Source: Myxococcales bacterium (lineage in GTDB: Bacteria; Myxococcota_A; Polyangia; Polyangiales; Polyangiaceae). From it: a stretch of DNA of 64,000 nt. The notes beneath the pieces were generated by a model, which did not search any database, was not told the origin of the DNA, and saw only the letters and a program-made list of their open reading frames with translations. The position numbers and the translations under genes are program-made. The stretch is from the NCBI GenBank assembly GCA_016794345.1, contig JAEUKE010000136.1, positions 46,278-110,277 of the forward strand. The letters run 5' to 3'. Positions 51,166 to 60,096 of this stretch are shown piece by piece. How positions within the stretch are numbered: the stretch's first letter is position 1; each line of letters begins with the position of its first letter.

Positions 51166-52389
51166 CTACTGACCGGGCCCGTCGAACAGGCCGATCGAGC
51201 CGCCGACCCACGTGAGGTTCTTGTTCTGGTCGACCCCGAGCATCTTGCCTCGCGAGAGGCGCACCAGGTTCAGCGTGAGGCGCGGCTCCGCGTCTCCGGC
51301 GCCGCGCAGGAACATCATCCGCACCTCCGCCTTCACGCGGTTGTCATCCGGCATGCGGATGCCGGGGTGGTAGGTGATCTTCTCCTGCAGGAGCCACCCG
51401 TCGCGCTGCTCCTCGGGGATGTTGGCGATGTCCTCGTGGGTCGGGTCGACCACGACGCCGCTGCCGGCGAACGAGAAGAGGGGCTTGAGCACGTACCCGG
51501 AGAGATCGTCCGGGACGTCCGAGCCGATCCGCGAGAGCGTCTGCGCGCGCGGGACGGCGCGGTGCTCGAGGCGGGGCAACGTGTCCTTCGAGATCACCCA
51601 GTACCAGTTCGGGTGGGAGCACCAGCTCACGTCCAGCTCTTCGGTGTACGAAAAGGGCAGCTCGACGTTCGCCTTCGCCAGCTCGTCGAAGACGACGCGG
51701 TTGTAGATGCGCTTCACGGGGACGAGCCGGCCGTCTTTCTCGCGGAAGAGCCGCTTGCCCTGCTTCTTCAGCTTGGTCGGGCAGACCGCGTCCACGCCCA
51801 GGAGGATCTTCGTCGCCGCGAAATCGGGGTACGTCTTCTGCCGCTCGGGCGTCAGATCGAGCAGGACGACCTCCTCCGGATCTTCGTCCCGGACGACCGC
51901 GCTCTTCAGCCGCGCCGTGAAGCCGTCCGCGTCGAGCCCGTCGTAGAAGATCGACCAGTTGCGCTTCAGCGACTCGCTCTTCTTCGCCATCAGCTCGCTT
52001 ATCACCTGGAGCTTCAGCGCCATGAGGGCGTAGAGCGAAGGGAACGCTTGCAGCTCCACCACGCGCCCGTCGAGCTCGCCGTCCTCCCCTTGCACGACGG
52101 CGAAGTCGATCTGCACGCAGTCTGGCAGATCCGTCATGTTGGGCGCATCGAGATCCTTGGGGATCGCCCGCTTGCCGGCCTCGATCGCCGCCGGGGAGAT
52201 GGCGAGCCGCAGGATCTCGCGGGCGTGCTGGGCGAGGCGATCGCGGAGCGCGTCCGGGACGAAGAACGGCGTCTCGGCGACGCGGTACGGGATGGGCGAG
52301 CCCACCCTCGCCTCGAAGGCGGAGAGGAACTCTTTGTAGAAGGCGTCGGAGAAGACGGCGTTGTAGCTGGCGCGAAAGCGCGGATCCAT
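51166..52389 (-). CDS. uncharacterised protein with ATP-grasp-like C-terminal half
   Basis: 407 residues, cytoplasmic. The C-terminal region shows strands resembling an ATP-grasp core: YVLKPLFSFAGSGVVVDPT (nucleotide-binding Lys about 295 with a Gly-rich loop), WLLQEKITYHPG (adenine-binding strand) and RVKAEVRMMFL. The N-terminal half (VVELQAFPSLYALMALKLQV, IYNRVVFDELAKANVELPFS) is unassigned. The order is like the glutathionylspermidine-synthase / circularly permuted ATP-grasp group, but I cannot place it securely. Third ligase-like gene of the window after 13286 and 14279. No partner gene adjacent. Confidence 0.6.
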   Translation of the reverse strand: MDPRFRASYNAVFSDAFYKEFLSAFEARVGSPIPYRVAETPFFVPDALRDRLAQHAREILRLAISPAAIEAGKRAIPKDLDAPNMTDLPDCVQIDFAVVQGEDGELDGRVVELQAFPSLYALMALKLQVISELMAKKSESLKRNWSIFYDGLDADGFTARLKSAVVRDEDPEEVVLLDLTPERQKTYPDFAATKILLGVDAVCPTKLKKQGKRLFREKDGRLVPVKRIYNRVVFDELAKANVELPFSYTEELDVSWCSHPNWYWVISKDTLPRLEHRAVPRAQTLSRIGSDVPDDLSGYVLKPLFSFAGSGVVVDPTHEDIANIPEEQRDGWLLQEKITYHPGIRMPDDNRVKAEVRMMFLRGAGDAEPRLTLNLVRLSRGKMLGVDQNKNLTWVGGSIGLFDGPGQ

Positions 52390-52469
52390 GGGGGAGTCCT
52401 GTCGGGCGGGCCCCCATTCGTAGCACGCCCTCGTTTCCGTCCGGCGACGATGTGCTAGAAGAAGGCCCC

Positions 52470-52760
52470 ATGCGCAGACTCTCCGCGAGCCGTTTCGGGT
52501 GGGGCCCCCAAGCCTCCCGAGTTTTCTCGGCCCTGTTCGCGCTCGGGCTCGTCACCTTCTCGGTCGGCTGTGAATCGCTGACCGAACCCAACGCCATCAC
52601 GATTCGGAAGGAGCCGCCGAGGCCCAAGGCTCCCGAGCCCGCCCCCGAGGCGGCTGCCCCTGCGGCACCCGCTGGCGGAGCGGCCGGGGCCCGGGGCGCT
52701 GGAGCCCCGGGCGGCGCTGGAGCGGCCATGCCTGCCGCCCCCAAAGCCGGCGGCGGCTGA
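52470..52760 (+). CDS. small Ala/Pro-rich lipoprotein
   Basis: 96 residues. Start ATG 52470 is supported by the purine run GAAGAAGG ending 4 bases upstream. A positive N-terminus is followed by a hydrophobic core (VFSALFALGLVTFSVGC) with lipobox SVGC. After the Cys the protein is almost entirely Pro/Ala/Gly, so it may be a surface linker or spacer protein. Function unknown; 54 bases before the acyl-CoA dehydrogenase start. Confidence 0.6.
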   Translation: MRRLSASRFGWGPQASRVFSALFALGLVTFSVGCESLTEPNAITIRKEPPRPKAPEPAPEAAAPAAPAGGAAGARGAGAPGGAGAAMPAAPKAGGG

Positions 52761-52814
52761 GGCGGCTGACGCACCCCGGTCGGGGTGCAAGAGAAACGAG
52801 AGAGGAGGCCAGAC

Positions 52815-53951
52815 GTGTTCTACGAGACCGAGGAGCACGCGGCGCTTCGCGAACAAGCTCGCCGCTTTGCGCGAAAGCACATCCACCCATTTGCCCATGC
52901 GTGGGACGAGGCGGAGGAGTTCCCGCTCGAGCTCTACCGGCTCGCGGCCGAGTCGGGCATCCTCGGCGTCGGCTACCCGGAGGACGTAGGGGGCGGAGGT
53001 GGCGGGCTCTCCCACGTCCTCGCGGTCAGCGAAGAGCTGGTGCTCGAAGGCCACAACGTCGGCGTCGTGGTGGGGCTCGGAAGCCACGGCATCGCCCTGC
53101 CCCCCATCATCCGGTTCGGCACGGACGCACAGAAGGAGCGCTTCGTGAAGCCGGTGGTACGCGGCGAGAAGGTCGCCGCGCTCGCCATCACCGAGCCGGG
53201 AGGCGGGAGCGACGTCGCCGGCCTGACGACCCGCGCCGTCCGCGAGGGCGACGTCTACGTCGTGAGCGGCAGCAAGACGTTCATCACCTCCGGCTGCCGA
53301 GCGGACTTCGTGACCGCCGCGGTCCGCACCGGCGGGCCCGGTCACGGCGGCGTGAGCTTGCTCGTCATCGAGCGCGGGACGCCAGGCTTCAGCGTCAGCA
53401 AGAAGCTGAAGAAGACCGGCTGGTGGGCCTCGGACACGGCGGAGCTGTCGTTCGACGGCTGCCGCGTCCCGGCTGCGAACCTGATCGGCGAGGAGAACCA
53501 GGGCTTCGTGCCCATCATGATGAACTTCGCGACCGAGCGGCTCTTCCTCGCGGGGCAGTGTGTCGCCATCGCGGAGCTCTGCCACCGCGAGTCGGTGCGG
53601 TACGCCCGCGAGCGCGTCGCGTTCGGCAAGCCGCTCACGGGCTTCCAGGTCACGCGCCACAAGCTCGCGGACATGGCGACGCAAATCGCCGCGGCCCGCG
53701 CGCTGCTCGGCGAGTGCGTCGTCCGCCTCGAGCGCGGCGAGCAGGTGACGTCGCTCGCCGCGATGGCAAAAAACTCCGCGACGGACATGCTCGGCTTCGT
53801 CGCGGATCAGGCCGTGCAGATCCACGGCGGCTACGGCTACATGCGCGAGAGCCTGGTGGAGCGGCTCTACCGCGACGCGCGCCTCTACCCCATCGGCGGA
53901 GGGACGCGCGAGATCATGAACGAGATCATCTCCAAGACCCAGGGGTACTGA
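52815..53951 (+). CDS. acyl-CoA dehydrogenase
   Basis: FAD enzyme that oxidises acyl-CoA to the 2,3-enoyl form. 378 aa, usual length. An N-terminal helical domain, the middle beta domain (AITEPGGGSDVAGLTTRA, then SGSKTFITSGCRADF) and a C-terminal helical bundle ending VQIHGGYGYMRESLVERLYR. The usual YEGT catalytic region reads GGGTREIMNE, as in FadE-like subgroups where the base lies elsewhere. The start is GTG 52815: GAGGAGG lies 6 bases upstream, the strongest ribosome site in the region; an in-frame GTG at 52785 is less likely. Confidence 0.93.
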   Translation: MFYETEEHAALREQARRFARKHIHPFAHAWDEAEEFPLELYRLAAESGILGVGYPEDVGGGGGGLSHVLAVSEELVLEGHNVGVVVGLGSHGIALPPIIRFGTDAQKERFVKPVVRGEKVAALAITEPGGGSDVAGLTTRAVREGDVYVVSGSKTFITSGCRADFVTAAVRTGGPGHGGVSLLVIERGTPGFSVSKKLKKTGWWASDTAELSFDGCRVPAANLIGEENQGFVPIMMNFATERLFLAGQCVAIAELCHRESVRYARERVAFGKPLTGFQVTRHKLADMATQIAAARALLGECVVRLERGEQVTSLAAMAKNSATDMLGFVADQAVQIHGGYGYMRESLVERLYRDARLYPIGGGTREIMNEIISKTQGY

Positions 53952-53966
53952 GCCCCGAGAACGAGA

Positions 53967-54659
53967 ATGCGGAACATGACAAAACTGTCAGCCAAGCGCG
54001 AACTTCTACCTTCTCCCCGTGGGTTCCTCCCCCCTGCCCCCCTCCGCAGCGCGGAGGGGGTGCTCGCTCTGGCGTTCGTGTTCCTCGTCGCGTGCGACTC
54101 GAACCCCAACGTCCCTCCGGCGAAGGAGGGCGCGAAGCCTGGCCCGGCCGGCTCCGCGGCCACCATGGCTCCGCCCGAGAACCCCCACGGGGGTCTCGGC
54201 GGCGGCGCCAAGTCGAAGGAGAGCTCGATCGCCTGGAAGGCGCCGGAGGGCTGGCCGCTCGTGGAGCACCCGAGCCCGATGCGGCTCGCGACCTACCGCA
54301 TCCCGAAGGCCGAGGGCGACGCGGACGACGGCGAGATGACCGTCACACGGGTCGGCGGGGACATCGAGTCGAACATCTCGCGGTGGTCTTCGCAGTTCGA
54401 GGGCTCGCCCGCGCCCAAGCGGTCGGACCGTTCCTCGGGCGATCTGAAGGTCACCGTGGTGGAGCTCGAAGGCACCTTCCAGGGCATGGCGATGCCCGGC
54501 CAGGCCGGGAGCGGACCGAAGCAAGGTTTCGCCATGCTCGCAGCGATCGTGGAGGCGGGCGGCGACGCCCACTTCTTCAAGCTCACGGGCCCCAAGAAGA
54601 CGGTGGAGGCCGCGCGCGGCGGGTTCGACGAGCTCGTGACGAGCTTCGCGAAGAAGTGA
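53967..54659 (+). CDS. lipoprotein with repeat-derived signal peptide region
   Basis: 230 residues. The N-terminal 50 residues contain GFLPPAPLRSAEGVLALAFV, most of it encoded by dispersed palindrome E, then lipobox LVAC. The insertion supplies the front of the signal peptide. The mature protein (about 180 residues) has a Gly-rich linker, then a compact domain (SIAWKAPEGWPLVEHPSPMR, LATYRIPKAEGDADDGEMTV, VVELEGTFQGMAMPG) with no recognised family. Starts 15 bases after the dehydrogenase stop. A later start, after the repeat, would lose the export signal. Confidence 0.7.
   Translation: MRNMTKLSAKRELLPSPRGFLPPAPLRSAEGVLALAFVFLVACDSNPNVPPAKEGAKPGPAGSAATMAPPENPHGGLGGGAKSKESSIAWKAPEGWPLVEHPSPMRLATYRIPKAEGDADDGEMTVTRVGGDIESNISRWSSQFEGSPAPKRSDRSSGDLKVTVVELEGTFQGMAMPGQAGSGPKQGFAMLAAIVEAGGDAHFFKLTGPKKTVEAARGGFDELVTSFAKK
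54014..54060 (-). repeat. dispersed palindrome family, copy E
   Basis: Stem CCCCCTCCGC (54038-54047), loop AGC, stem GCGGAGGGGG (54051-54060); the family tail lies on its left (reading GAGGAACCCACGGGG on the minus strand). Antisense to the lipoprotein gene whose N-terminus it encodes, the same relation as copy A to its gene. Confidence 0.85.
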
Positions 54660-54777
54660 CATATCCGGGGCGATCGGTCGCCCCGCGTGGTAACATCGCG
54701 CGTGGCGCACGGCGCCTGTTAGTATCTGGCTTTTTTTCTTTTTGCCCGGCTGCCTGCTCCGCCTTCTTGGAGGTCCG

Positions 54778-56310
54778 ATGATCCGCATGTCCCGTTCTCG
54801 TCTGGCGCTCTTGCTGGTCCTTGGCGTGCCCTTCGTGGGCCAATACGCCGGCTGCTCCGCGGGCGCCGAAGACGAGGTGGGCGGGGAGTCTCCCAGCACC
54901 ACGTCGGGCAACGACGGCGGCGCCGGCGGCTCGACGAACACGACCGGCGGCGGCTCGACGACCCAGAACGCGGGCGGCGGCTTCGTCACCTCCGGCGGGG
55001 GCGAGGGCGGCGAGGGCGGCACCATCATCAACCCGTGCGGCACCGAGTGCGGTCCGGTGGAGATCTGCGACGGCCCCGGGCGCGGCATCGACAACAACTG
55101 CAACGGGGAGGTCGACGAAGGGTGCCAGTGCGGCGCGGGCGAAAACTCGAGCTGCTTCAAGGGCGATCCGTCGTACCTCAACGACCCGATGTTCCCGACC
55201 TGCCAGCCCGGGAACATGTCGTGCACGGAGAACGGCACGTGGGGCCCCTGCCTCGGCGGTAGCCACGCGGACGCGGTGGACCAGTGCTTCAACCAGAGCA
55301 CGCAGGCCTGCCACCCGATCAACGCGGTCCCCTTCCAGACGGTGGATCTGCTCACGGGCACCGGCACCTTCAGCTCGGACGCGATCACGAGCACCTTCAC
55401 GGTCGCCTGCCCCATGGGCGTGAGCCCCTGCCCCGCCGTGAGCGGCACCGACTTCCAGGCGCTCCAGTCGGGCGAATACACCGTCACGTACACGAAGACG
55501 GTGATGGGCGGCGGGATGGATACCTGCGAGTTCCCGCTCTACGTCGGCGCCAAGGGCCTCCGCGTGGAGCTCTCGTGGAACTGGGGTAGCTCGGGCCAGG
55601 ACATCGACCTCCACCTGCACGAGCCGATGACGACGACGGCGTGGTCCGTGGGCGGCGCCACGCAGGACTGCGGCTACGGCAACTGCAAGGCCTACAGCTT
55701 CGTGCCCACCCTGTCGTCGAACGCGCCCACCTGGTTCCCGGCCAACAACATGATCCCGGACCCGGTGAACTGGTACCTGGCCCCCGTGTTCGAGGAGAAC
55801 CTCTGCTACTACTCCCCGCAGGGGTACGGCGCGACGTGGCAGGGCGGCCCCAACGGCTGCCACAACCCGCGTCTCGACGTCGACAACATCTCCTGCACCC
55901 TGTCGACGACCGACCCCACCTCGTCGAATTTCTGCTCGCCCGAGAACATCAACATCGACTACCCGCCCAAGAACCAGTGGATGCGCGTCGGCGCGTTCAT
56001 GTTCTCGAGCTTCCCGGCGAACGGCATCACGCCGAACGTGAAGATCTTCTGCAACGGCGCGCTCCGCGCCGAGCTCGGCACGACCGGCTTCCACGTCCCG
56101 GAGTCGCCCATCGTCTGGGACTCGTCCCAGGGCCGCAAATGGTGGATGGTGGCGGACGTCGCCTTCGTCGAGGACGAGTGCTCGGAGGTCGACTGCGTCG
56201 TTCGGCCCCTCTACGACAACGACAACGCCGACGGCCTGCAGAACCCGCTCTACTACACCGAGTCGCAGCTGAGCTCGCAGTTCGGCACGCCGTACGCGCC
56301 GTTGCCCTGA
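54778..56310 (+). CDS. surface lipoprotein with MopE-like metal-binding motif, copy 1
   Basis: 510 residues. GGAGG 4 bases before ATG 54778 gives a good ribosome site. Signal peptide ends at lipobox YAGC; then a Gly/Ser/Thr linker of about 60 residues. The motif GRGIDNNCNGEVDEGC (about residue 100) is the DNxCDGxxDE calcium/metal-binding motif seen in MopE-like and myxobacterial surface proteins. The large C-terminal region (about 400 residues, many Cys; for example VPFQTVDLLTGTGTFSSDAI, GLRVELSWNWGSSGQDIDLH) is unassigned. Paralogue of the next gene. Confidence 0.8.
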   Translation: MIRMSRSRLALLLVLGVPFVGQYAGCSAGAEDEVGGESPSTTSGNDGGAGGSTNTTGGGSTTQNAGGGFVTSGGGEGGEGGTIINPCGTECGPVEICDGPGRGIDNNCNGEVDEGCQCGAGENSSCFKGDPSYLNDPMFPTCQPGNMSCTENGTWGPCLGGSHADAVDQCFNQSTQACHPINAVPFQTVDLLTGTGTFSSDAITSTFTVACPMGVSPCPAVSGTDFQALQSGEYTVTYTKTVMGGGMDTCEFPLYVGAKGLRVELSWNWGSSGQDIDLHLHEPMTTTAWSVGGATQDCGYGNCKAYSFVPTLSSNAPTWFPANNMIPDPVNWYLAPVFEENLCYYSPQGYGATWQGGPNGCHNPRLDVDNISCTLSTTDPTSSNFCSPENINIDYPPKNQWMRVGAFMFSSFPANGITPNVKIFCNGALRAELGTTGFHVPESPIVWDSSQGRKWWMVADVAFVEDECSEVDCVVRPLYDNDNADGLQNPLYYTESQLSSQFGTPYAPLP

Positions 56311-56395
56311 TACGAACCGCTCTCGAGCGGGGCAGGTGCTCCCGGGCATCCCCTCGCTCGATCTGTCTCCCCGACCAGTCGATCACGAGGCTGTC

Positions 56396-57865
56396 ATGAA
56401 GAGGCTTGTTCTTACTTTCTTCGGTGCCCTGCCTTTCCTCGCTTGCTCCGCCGGGGTCGACGACGAGCCCGGCGGAGGCGGGTCCGGCTCGAGCAGCAAG
56501 TCGACCGGCACGGGGAGCAACACGGGCGGCGGTCCGGGCTCGGGCGGCAGCACGGGCACGTTCACCACCGGCTCCGGCGGCAACGGCGGCGAGGGCGGCA
56601 CGATCATCAATCCTTGCGGGAGCGAGTGCGGCCCGGAGGAGATCTGCGGCGACGGCCTCGACAACGACTGCGACAACGCCGCCGACGAAGACTGCCCCTG
56701 CAGCGGCGGTCAGTCGTCGAGCTGCTTCCTGGGCGACCCCAGCTACGCTGCGTCGCCGGGGTGTTTCCCGGGCACCATGCAGTGCACCGAGTTCGGCACC
56801 TGGGGGCCATGCATCGGCGGGAGCCACGCGAAGGACAGCTGCTTCACCAGCGATCCGCTGGGCTGCCACCCGATCAGCGCCGTCCCGTTCCAGACGGTCG
56901 ACCTGAAGATGGGCACCGGCACGTTCGACGACAACGCGATGGCGGAGCAGTTCGACGTCACCTGCCCGCCTGGCGTGATGCCCTGCCCGGCCGTCAGCGG
57001 CCTCTCGAGCTACCAGCCGCTCCAGTCGGGCGAATATTCGGTCCTCTACACGAAGACCGTGAACGGCCAGATGGAGACCTGCGAGTTCCCGCTCTACGTC
57101 GGCGCGCGCGGCCTCCGCGTCGAGCTCACGTGGAACTACCCGCCCGGCATCGACACGACGGACCTCGACCTGCACATGCACGAGCCGATGACGACGACGG
57201 CGTGGGCCACGAGCGGCGCCCCACAAGACTGCGGCTTCGCGAACTGCAAGGCGTTCAGCTTCCTCTTCCCGTTCGGCGATCAGCCGGAGTGGTTCCCGCC
57301 CGGCAACGTGCCGCCCGATCCGGTCAACTGGTACGACGCCCCGAACGACCAGGAAGACCTCTGTTATTACGCGCCGCAGGGCGCGGGCGCGGAGTGGCAG
57401 GAGTTCCCCGGGCCGATGGGCTGCCACAGCCCGCGCCTCGATCTCGACAACATCACCTGCGATCCGTCGGTCTCGGAACCGAACAGCGGCAGCTACTGCG
57501 CGCCGGAGAACATCAACGTCGACTTCCCCCCGAAGGATCAGTGGATCCGCATCGGCGTCCACTATTACCCCGGCACGAGCTCCTACACGGGCACGACGCG
57601 GCCGAACGTGAAGATCTTCTGCGAGGGCAAGCAGGCGGCGGAGCTCGGGACGTTCGGCTTCAACACGCCGGAGTCGCCCGTGACGTGGAGCGGCGCGAGC
57701 GATCAAGACAAGATGTGGCTCGTCGCGGACGTGATCTTCAAGCAGGACGAATGTCAGAACACCTGCATCGTCCAGCCGATCTACGCGGACGCGAGCCAGA
57801 AGACGCCGCTCATCGTCAACAACCAGAGCTCGAGCTTCGGCCCGGCGTACCCGCCGATGCCCTGA
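56396..57865 (+). CDS. surface lipoprotein with MopE-like metal-binding motif, copy 2
   Basis: 489 residues. Signal MKRLVLTFFGALPFLACSAG with lipobox FLAC. Linker rich in Gly/Ser/Thr, then the metal motif CGDGLDNDCDNAADEDC. The C-terminal region aligns with copy 1 throughout (QTVDLKMGTGTF, LDLHMHEPMTTTAWATSG, DPVNWYDAP, ENINVDFPPKDQWIRIGVHY). The last ~50 bases overlap, on the opposite strand, the 3' end of the PLP deaminase gene. Surface or secreted, function unknown. Confidence 0.8.
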   Translation: MKRLVLTFFGALPFLACSAGVDDEPGGGGSGSSSKSTGTGSNTGGGPGSGGSTGTFTTGSGGNGGEGGTIINPCGSECGPEEICGDGLDNDCDNAADEDCPCSGGQSSSCFLGDPSYAASPGCFPGTMQCTEFGTWGPCIGGSHAKDSCFTSDPLGCHPISAVPFQTVDLKMGTGTFDDNAMAEQFDVTCPPGVMPCPAVSGLSSYQPLQSGEYSVLYTKTVNGQMETCEFPLYVGARGLRVELTWNYPPGIDTTDLDLHMHEPMTTTAWATSGAPQDCGFANCKAFSFLFPFGDQPEWFPPGNVPPDPVNWYDAPNDQEDLCYYAPQGAGAEWQEFPGPMGCHSPRLDLDNITCDPSVSEPNSGSYCAPENINVDFPPKDQWIRIGVHYYPGTSSYTGTTRPNVKIFCEGKQAAELGTFGFNTPESPVTWSGASDQDKMWLVADVIFKQDECQNTCIVQPIYADASQKTPLIVNNQSSSFGPAYPPMP

Positions 57866-58856
57866 GCTCGGGGCCGCGCCCGGTGGTCGCGCGCCCGGTG
57901 GTCGACAGCGTGTTCCAGAGCACGATCGTCTCGCTGGGGTGCTCGGCCACCACGCGCTCGAGCGCCGCCATCGACTTGCCGGAATAGGTCACCTCGCCCG
58001 GCGCGCCGAAGAGCGCTTCGTACTTCTCCGCCCCGCGCTCGGCCTCGGGCGTGCCGTAGCCGTAGCCCTCGCCGACGAAGCGGTGATCCATCTCGAGCGC
58101 GAGCGGACCGATCTCCTCGCGCAAGCCCTCCCGCGCGAGGAGGCGCTTCGTGCCCGCGGCCAAGGCGCCCAGGGTCGCGGGGTTCGACACCACGAACGAG
58201 GTGATCCGGACGGCCGTAATCCTGGTCGGCCAACCGAGAATGGCCGCCCCCAGCGCCAGACCGACGGCCGTGCCGCCGCTCCCGCAGGCAACGACGATGC
58301 GATCGGGCCGCGGCGCCTCGCCCCGCGCGACCTGCAGGCCGAGCTCGAGCATCGCGTCGACGTAGGCCACGTTCGCCAGCGGCCCCGACGCGCCGGGCGC
58401 CACGAACGCGGCGCGTGAGCGTCGCCGGACGAGCTCGCGCAAGGTGGCGAGCGTGGTCCCGCCGTATCCGCCGGCCCTGATGATCGCGCCGCCTCGCGCC
58501 GCGTCGAGCGAGAGCGCCTCGTGGACGAAGGGCGTGTCGGGCTGATCGAAGAGGACCCCGGTCACACGAAGCCCCGCGTGGGCTCCGTGGACGATGAGGC
58601 TCGTCACCTGGGTCGATCCAAGCCCGCCGACCGTCAAGAGCTCGGTCTTGCCTCGATCGATCGCGTCGGCGAGCAGCCACTCCCAGCGGCGGATCTTGTT
58701 CCCGCCATAAAGCGGGGACGCCAGGTCGTCGCGCTTCACCCACACGCGCTCGCCGTAGGCGGGCAGCCGTTCGATCGGCGTGGGTCGGGCCACGATCGGC
58801 AGAAACGGGCGACGGGTCAGGCCAGGCGCGAGCTCGAGGATGGGGAGGGAGGCCAC
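57816..58856 (-). CDS. PLP-dependent deaminase, ACC-deaminase/D-cysteine-desulfhydrase family
   Basis: 346 residues. The PLP Lys lies in SPLYGGNKIRRWEW (about residue 50), and the phosphate-binding loop is GSGGTAVGLALG (about 200). The order matches the 1-aminocyclopropane-1-carboxylate deaminase / D-cysteine desulfhydrase family; the exact substrate is open. GTG 58856 is used because the serC start at 58921 lies just upstream on the other strand; the longer frame is implausible. The C-terminus (GRGPELRASAGTPGRSSSSGC) is an odd extension that overlaps the convergent lipoprotein gene by 50 bases. Confidence 0.85.
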   Translation of the reverse strand: MASLPILELAPGLTRRPFLPIVARPTPIERLPAYGERVWVKRDDLASPLYGGNKIRRWEWLLADAIDRGKTELLTVGGLGSTQVTSLIVHGAHAGLRVTGVLFDQPDTPFVHEALSLDAARGGAIIRAGGYGGTTLATLRELVRRRSRAAFVAPGASGPLANVAYVDAMLELGLQVARGEAPRPDRIVVACGSGGTAVGLALGAAILGWPTRITAVRITSFVVSNPATLGALAAGTKRLLAREGLREEIGPLALEMDHRFVGEGYGYGTPEAERGAEKYEALFGAPGEVTYSGKSMAALERVVAEHPSETIVLWNTLSTTGRATTGRGPELRASAGTPGRSSSSGC

Positions 58857-58920
58857 CGGACAGAAGGAGAGAACAGCCGACCGGCAACACGCAACAGCCA
58901 ACGTGATACCGTTCGACCCG

Positions 58921-59997
58921 ATGGCACGCGTCCTCAACTTCAACGCCGGTCCCGCGTCCCTCCCGATCGCCGCGCTCGAGCGCGCCCAGCGCGAGCTCCT
59001 CGATTTCGAGGGCACGGGGATGTCGATCATCGAGCACTCGCACCGCGGCAAGGCGTACGAGGCGGTGCACAACGAGGCCATCGGCCTCCTGCGCTCGCTG
59101 CTCGGGATCCCGGAGAGCTACGAGGTGCTCTTCCTGCAAGGCGGCGCGAGCCACCAGTTCGCCATGATTCCGCTCAACCTCCTCCCCCCCGGGCAGAGCG
59201 CGGACTACGTGATCACCGGCGGCTGGAGCGAGAAGGCGTACGAAGAGGCCGGCCGGATCGGCACCGTGCGCGTGGCCGCGACCACCGAGGAGGAGAAGCG
59301 CTACAGGCGCATCCCCAAGCCGGAGGAGCTCGCGCTCGACGACAAGGCGGCGTACGTGCACCTCACGAGCAACAACACGCTCTTCGGGACGCAGTGGCAG
59401 GCCTTCCCCGAGGTGAAGGCGCCGCTCGTCTGCGACATGTCGAGCGACATCCTGGGCCGCCGGATCGACGTCTCGAAGTTCACGCTCATCTATGCGGGCG
59501 CGCAGAAGAACATCGGTCCCTCCGGCGTCACGCTCGTCATCGTGAAGAAGGACGCCGTGGCGGCTGCCCGGAAAGACATCCCCGTCATTTTCCGGTACGA
59601 GACGTTCGCCAAGAACAACAGCCTCTACAACACGCCGCCCACGTTCGCGATCTACCTCGTCCGCAACGTCCTCGCGCACCTGGCCGAGATCGGCATCGAC
59701 GCGATCGAGAGACAGAACGAGGCGAAGGCGAGCGCCCTCTACGGCGCGCTCGACGAGATGAGCGACTACTACAAGGCGCCGGTCGAGAAGGCCTCGCGCA
59801 GCCGGATGAACGTCGTCTTCCGGCTGCCCTCGGAGGAGCTCGAGAAGAAGTTCGTGGCCGACGCCGCCAAGGCGAACATGGTGGGCCTGGCCGGCCACCG
59901 CTCGACCGGCGGCATCCGCGCGAGCCTCTACAACGCCGTGCCGCTCACGTGGGTCGAGCAGCTCGTCGACTTCATGCGGGCGTTCCGGAAGGGGTGA
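58921..59997 (+). CDS. serC: phosphoserine aminotransferase
   Basis: Converts 3-phosphohydroxypyruvate to phosphoserine (serine synthesis) with PLP. 358 aa, normal length. Motifs: LNFNAGPASLPIAALERAQR, the PLP Lys in YAGAQKNIGPSGVTLVIVKK (about residue 197), and NMVGLAGHRSTGGIRASLYN. ATG 58921; a TACCGT box ends 8 bases before it, suggesting a short leader. Divergent from the deaminase. Confidence 0.96.
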   Translation: MARVLNFNAGPASLPIAALERAQRELLDFEGTGMSIIEHSHRGKAYEAVHNEAIGLLRSLLGIPESYEVLFLQGGASHQFAMIPLNLLPPGQSADYVITGGWSEKAYEEAGRIGTVRVAATTEEEKRYRRIPKPEELALDDKAAYVHLTSNNTLFGTQWQAFPEVKAPLVCDMSSDILGRRIDVSKFTLIYAGAQKNIGPSGVTLVIVKKDAVAAARKDIPVIFRYETFAKNNSLYNTPPTFAIYLVRNVLAHLAEIGIDAIERQNEAKASALYGALDEMSDYYKAPVEKASRSRMNVVFRLPSEELEKKFVADAAKANMVGLAGHRSTGGIRASLYNAVPLTWVEQLVDFMRAFRKG

Positions 59998-60040
59998 CGA
60001 AGAGGAGGGGGCCGGAGGCCGTCTCTCGAGGCTTCCAGCG

Positions 60041-60089
60041 GTTCCCCGTGGATTCCTCCCCCCTTCCCCCCTCCGCGGGCGGAGGGGGG
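60041..60089 (-). repeat. dispersed palindrome family, copy F
   Basis: Stem CCCCCCTCCGC (60066-60076), loop GG, stem GCGGAGGGGGG (60079-60089); tail on its left (GAGGAATCCACGGGG on the minus strand). It lies between serC and the convergent lipoprotein gene, just outside both coding regions. Confidence 0.85.
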
Positions 60090-60096
60090 ACCGCGA

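Noticed and set aside
52815..53951. Acyl-CoA dehydrogenase as inactive because YEGT reads GGGT
   Set aside because: Some subgroups of the family have the base elsewhere; no sign of other decay.
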